NCBI GenBank assembly: GCA_030616025.1
Contig: JAUWYD010000084.1
Coordinates: 1-5,883 of the forward strand
Direction: 5' to 3'
DNA length: 5,883 nt
From: Chloroflexota bacterium
Lineage (GTDB): Bacteria; Chloroflexota; Anaerolineae; UBA7937; B3-Chlor
How positions within the stretch are numbered: position 1 is the stretch's first letter; every line of letters begins with the position of its first letter. A model generated the notes under the pieces. It saw only the letters and a program-made list of their open reading frames with translations, had not been told where the DNA came from and made no database searches. Below are positions 4,729-5,883 of this stretch, in pieces. The translations under genes were made by a program, and so were the position numbers.

Positions 4729-5883
4729 GTGGACCTATCGGACTTTGAGCGACCGCCTAGCCTGAGAGGCATTCATGGCTCTCCTGGCACCCATGCCAAT
4801 TTTGACCACGAACACTGGATCAGGCAGTTCCAGGACATGGGCATGAGCATCTACAAGCTCATGGATGACGGCAGCGGCTCGGTGCTCGAATTCGCCCGCA
4901 GGCTTCGAGCCAATAGCATCATGCCCATCGTCAGGATGTGGGGGAACAGGCCCAATCCAGGCACCCTTTCCTCACAAGCTCTATCCTACGTCAAGCGGTA
5001 CATCGACGAGGGCGTCACCCGATGGTTTGAGGTCAACAACGAACCCAATCTGCCCTACGAGTGGAGAGAGGGCGAGTGGCAACGCGGAGGCAGGCCTGAG
5101 CTAGTAGTCCAGAATTGGCTCAAGGACGCCGAGGCGATTATCGAGCTGGGAGGCTATCCGGGCTTCCCCGCCCTTGCCCAGTGCTCTCATCACCCAGAAT
5201 CGAGTAGCATCCGCTGGTACATCAACGCCTTCGAGTGGATAGCGCGCAACGAGCCCGACACAGCCCGGGAGGTCTTTTCCCGGGGAGCCTGGATCGCCAG
5301 CCACGACGGTGTTCTCAACCACTGTTATCGCGACGAAGGGGGAGAATGGCACTTCGAGTATCCCTACGATCCCATCTGCCAAGCCGACAAACCTGGCAGA
5401 ACCATCATGGACGATGACAACTCCCTCATCGGCCATCGGGTCCCGGTGCAGCTCTTGAAAGAACACTTCGATCTGACAGTACCCGTGATGAGCACTGAAG
5501 GTGGTGTGTTCGTCCCGCACGACGGCATCCTGCAATGGGATTCCCGATACCCGGGGTACGATGTCCACGGCCACGCGGAGCGCGCAGTGGCCATGTACCG
5601 CTGGCTCGAGAAGAACGCGCCCGACTACCACTTTGGGATGTGCTCCTGGCTCATCGCCAGCGAACTCATGGGCCATCCGCCTGGCGGCTGGAGCAAAGAC
5701 TGCTGGTTCTGGGTCGGGCGGGAGCTTCCCGTGGTGGACGCTGTCAAGCAGATGGGACCTCCCACCGTGGGTCCCAGGCCGCAGCCGACGGAACCGGAGG
5801 GGAGAGCCCGCCTGGTCAGTGACTGGATGACTGATGAGGAAGCCCAGGAGTGGTTGGATCACTTCTCCCAGCACGAGAAGTAT
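4729..5883 (+). CDS. TIM-barrel, clan GH-A glycosidase-like protein (3' end cut)
   Basis: The frame is open for 385 codons to the window edge. It reads like an (alpha/beta)8 barrel of glycoside hydrolase clan A: strand-like GIHG and MSIYKLM, then MPIVRMWG. WFEVNNEPN (99-107) follows, where E105 would be the acid/base, then VPVMSTEGGVF (251-261), where E257 would be the nucleophile, then YHFGMCSWLIASE. The spacing of about 150 residues between the two Glu is reasonable for the clan. I cannot name the GH family or substrate. A proline-rich linker (about 342-361, PTVGPRPQPTEPEG) suggests another domain beyond the edge. The GTG start has AAAGGAG (4715-4721) 7 nt upstream. The next in-frame ATG would delete the first strand. 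There is no signal peptide or membrane segment, so it is probably cytoplasmic or exported by another route. Confidence 0.75.
   Translation, partial: MDLSDFERPPSLRGIHGSPGTHANFDHEHWIRQFQDMGMSIYKLMDDGSGSVLEFARRLRANSIMPIVRMWGNRPNPGTLSSQALSYVKRYIDEGVTRWFEVNNEPNLPYEWREGEWQRGGRPELVVQNWLKDAEAIIELGGYPGFPALAQCSHHPESSSIRWYINAFEWIARNEPDTAREVFSRGAWIASHDGVLNHCYRDEGGEWHFEYPYDPICQADKPGRTIMDDDNSLIGHRVPVQLLKEHFDLTVPVMSTEGGVFVPHDGILQWDSRYPGYDVHGHAERAVAMYRWLEKNAPDYHFGMCSWLIASELMGHPPGGWSKDCWFWVGRELPVVDAVKQMGPPTVGPRPQPTEPEGRARLVSDWMTDEEAQEWLDHFSQHEKY

Noticed and set aside
5101..5874. Long open frame on the minus strand opposite the glycosidase-like gene
   Set aside because: It is the antisense shadow of a frame with clear catalytic motifs and GC-rich third positions. 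Its translation resembles no family and it has no promoter.
1..5883. Mobile elements, CRISPR arrays, tRNA/rRNA genes, phage or defence genes
   Set aside because: No transposase, terminal repeats, regularly spaced repeats or tRNA-like sequence was seen in reading both strands. The window looks like ordinary chromosome apart from the points listed.

Overview
The window looks like chromosomal DNA from a moderately GC-rich bacterium. Its Shine-Dalgarno sites are strong (GGAGG, 7-10 nt from the start) and its promoters are sigma70-like. The mix of genes would fit Chloroflexota or a similar deep-branching lineage: a receiver-Roadblock/LC7 fusion, a tandem GNAT protein, YjbQ, a leaderless glycosidase-like protein and a solitary pheS. 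That assignment is inference from gene content and style, not from any marker match.

Left part (1-515, minus strand): the N-terminal 79 codons of pheS (phenylalanyl-tRNA synthetase alpha subunit) run off the left edge. Upstream lie a perfect intrinsic terminator, a roughly 190-nt leader with a 19-codon ORF that carries two early Phe codons, and a TTGCCA-N17-TATAAT promoter. The leader reads like a ribosome-mediated attenuator. A second promoter with identical hexamers fires in the opposite direction. The two -35 boxes sit inside the arms of a 9-bp inverted repeat.

515-1058 holds no recognisable gene. It contains the start of a possible structured transcript from the rightward promoter, a decayed-looking minus-strand reading frame and an imperfect hairpin.

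1075-4037 (plus strand) is a signalling block: a tandem-GNAT protein, then an OmpR-type response regulator 36 bp downstream, then a second response regulator whose receiver is fused to a Roadblock/LC7 domain and an acidic tail. Between the two regulators are three GGAACC-like repeats spaced exactly 11 bp apart, just upstream of an extended -10 promoter. This suggests that the first regulator, or a relative, controls the second. A terminator closes the block. No histidine kinase is present.

4167-5883 (plus strand): a yjbQ-family gene has its own extended -10 promoter. A further TTGCCA-N17-TATAAT promoter begins 3 nt after its stop. That promoter drives a large TIM-barrel, clan GH-A-like protein with NEP and TEGG motifs, which runs off the right edge just after a proline-rich linker.

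No tRNA, rRNA, insertion sequence, CRISPR array or phage gene was seen. The most interesting items are the putative pheS attenuator, the mirrored divergent promoters with an orphan rightward transcript, and the phased repeats linking the two response regulators.
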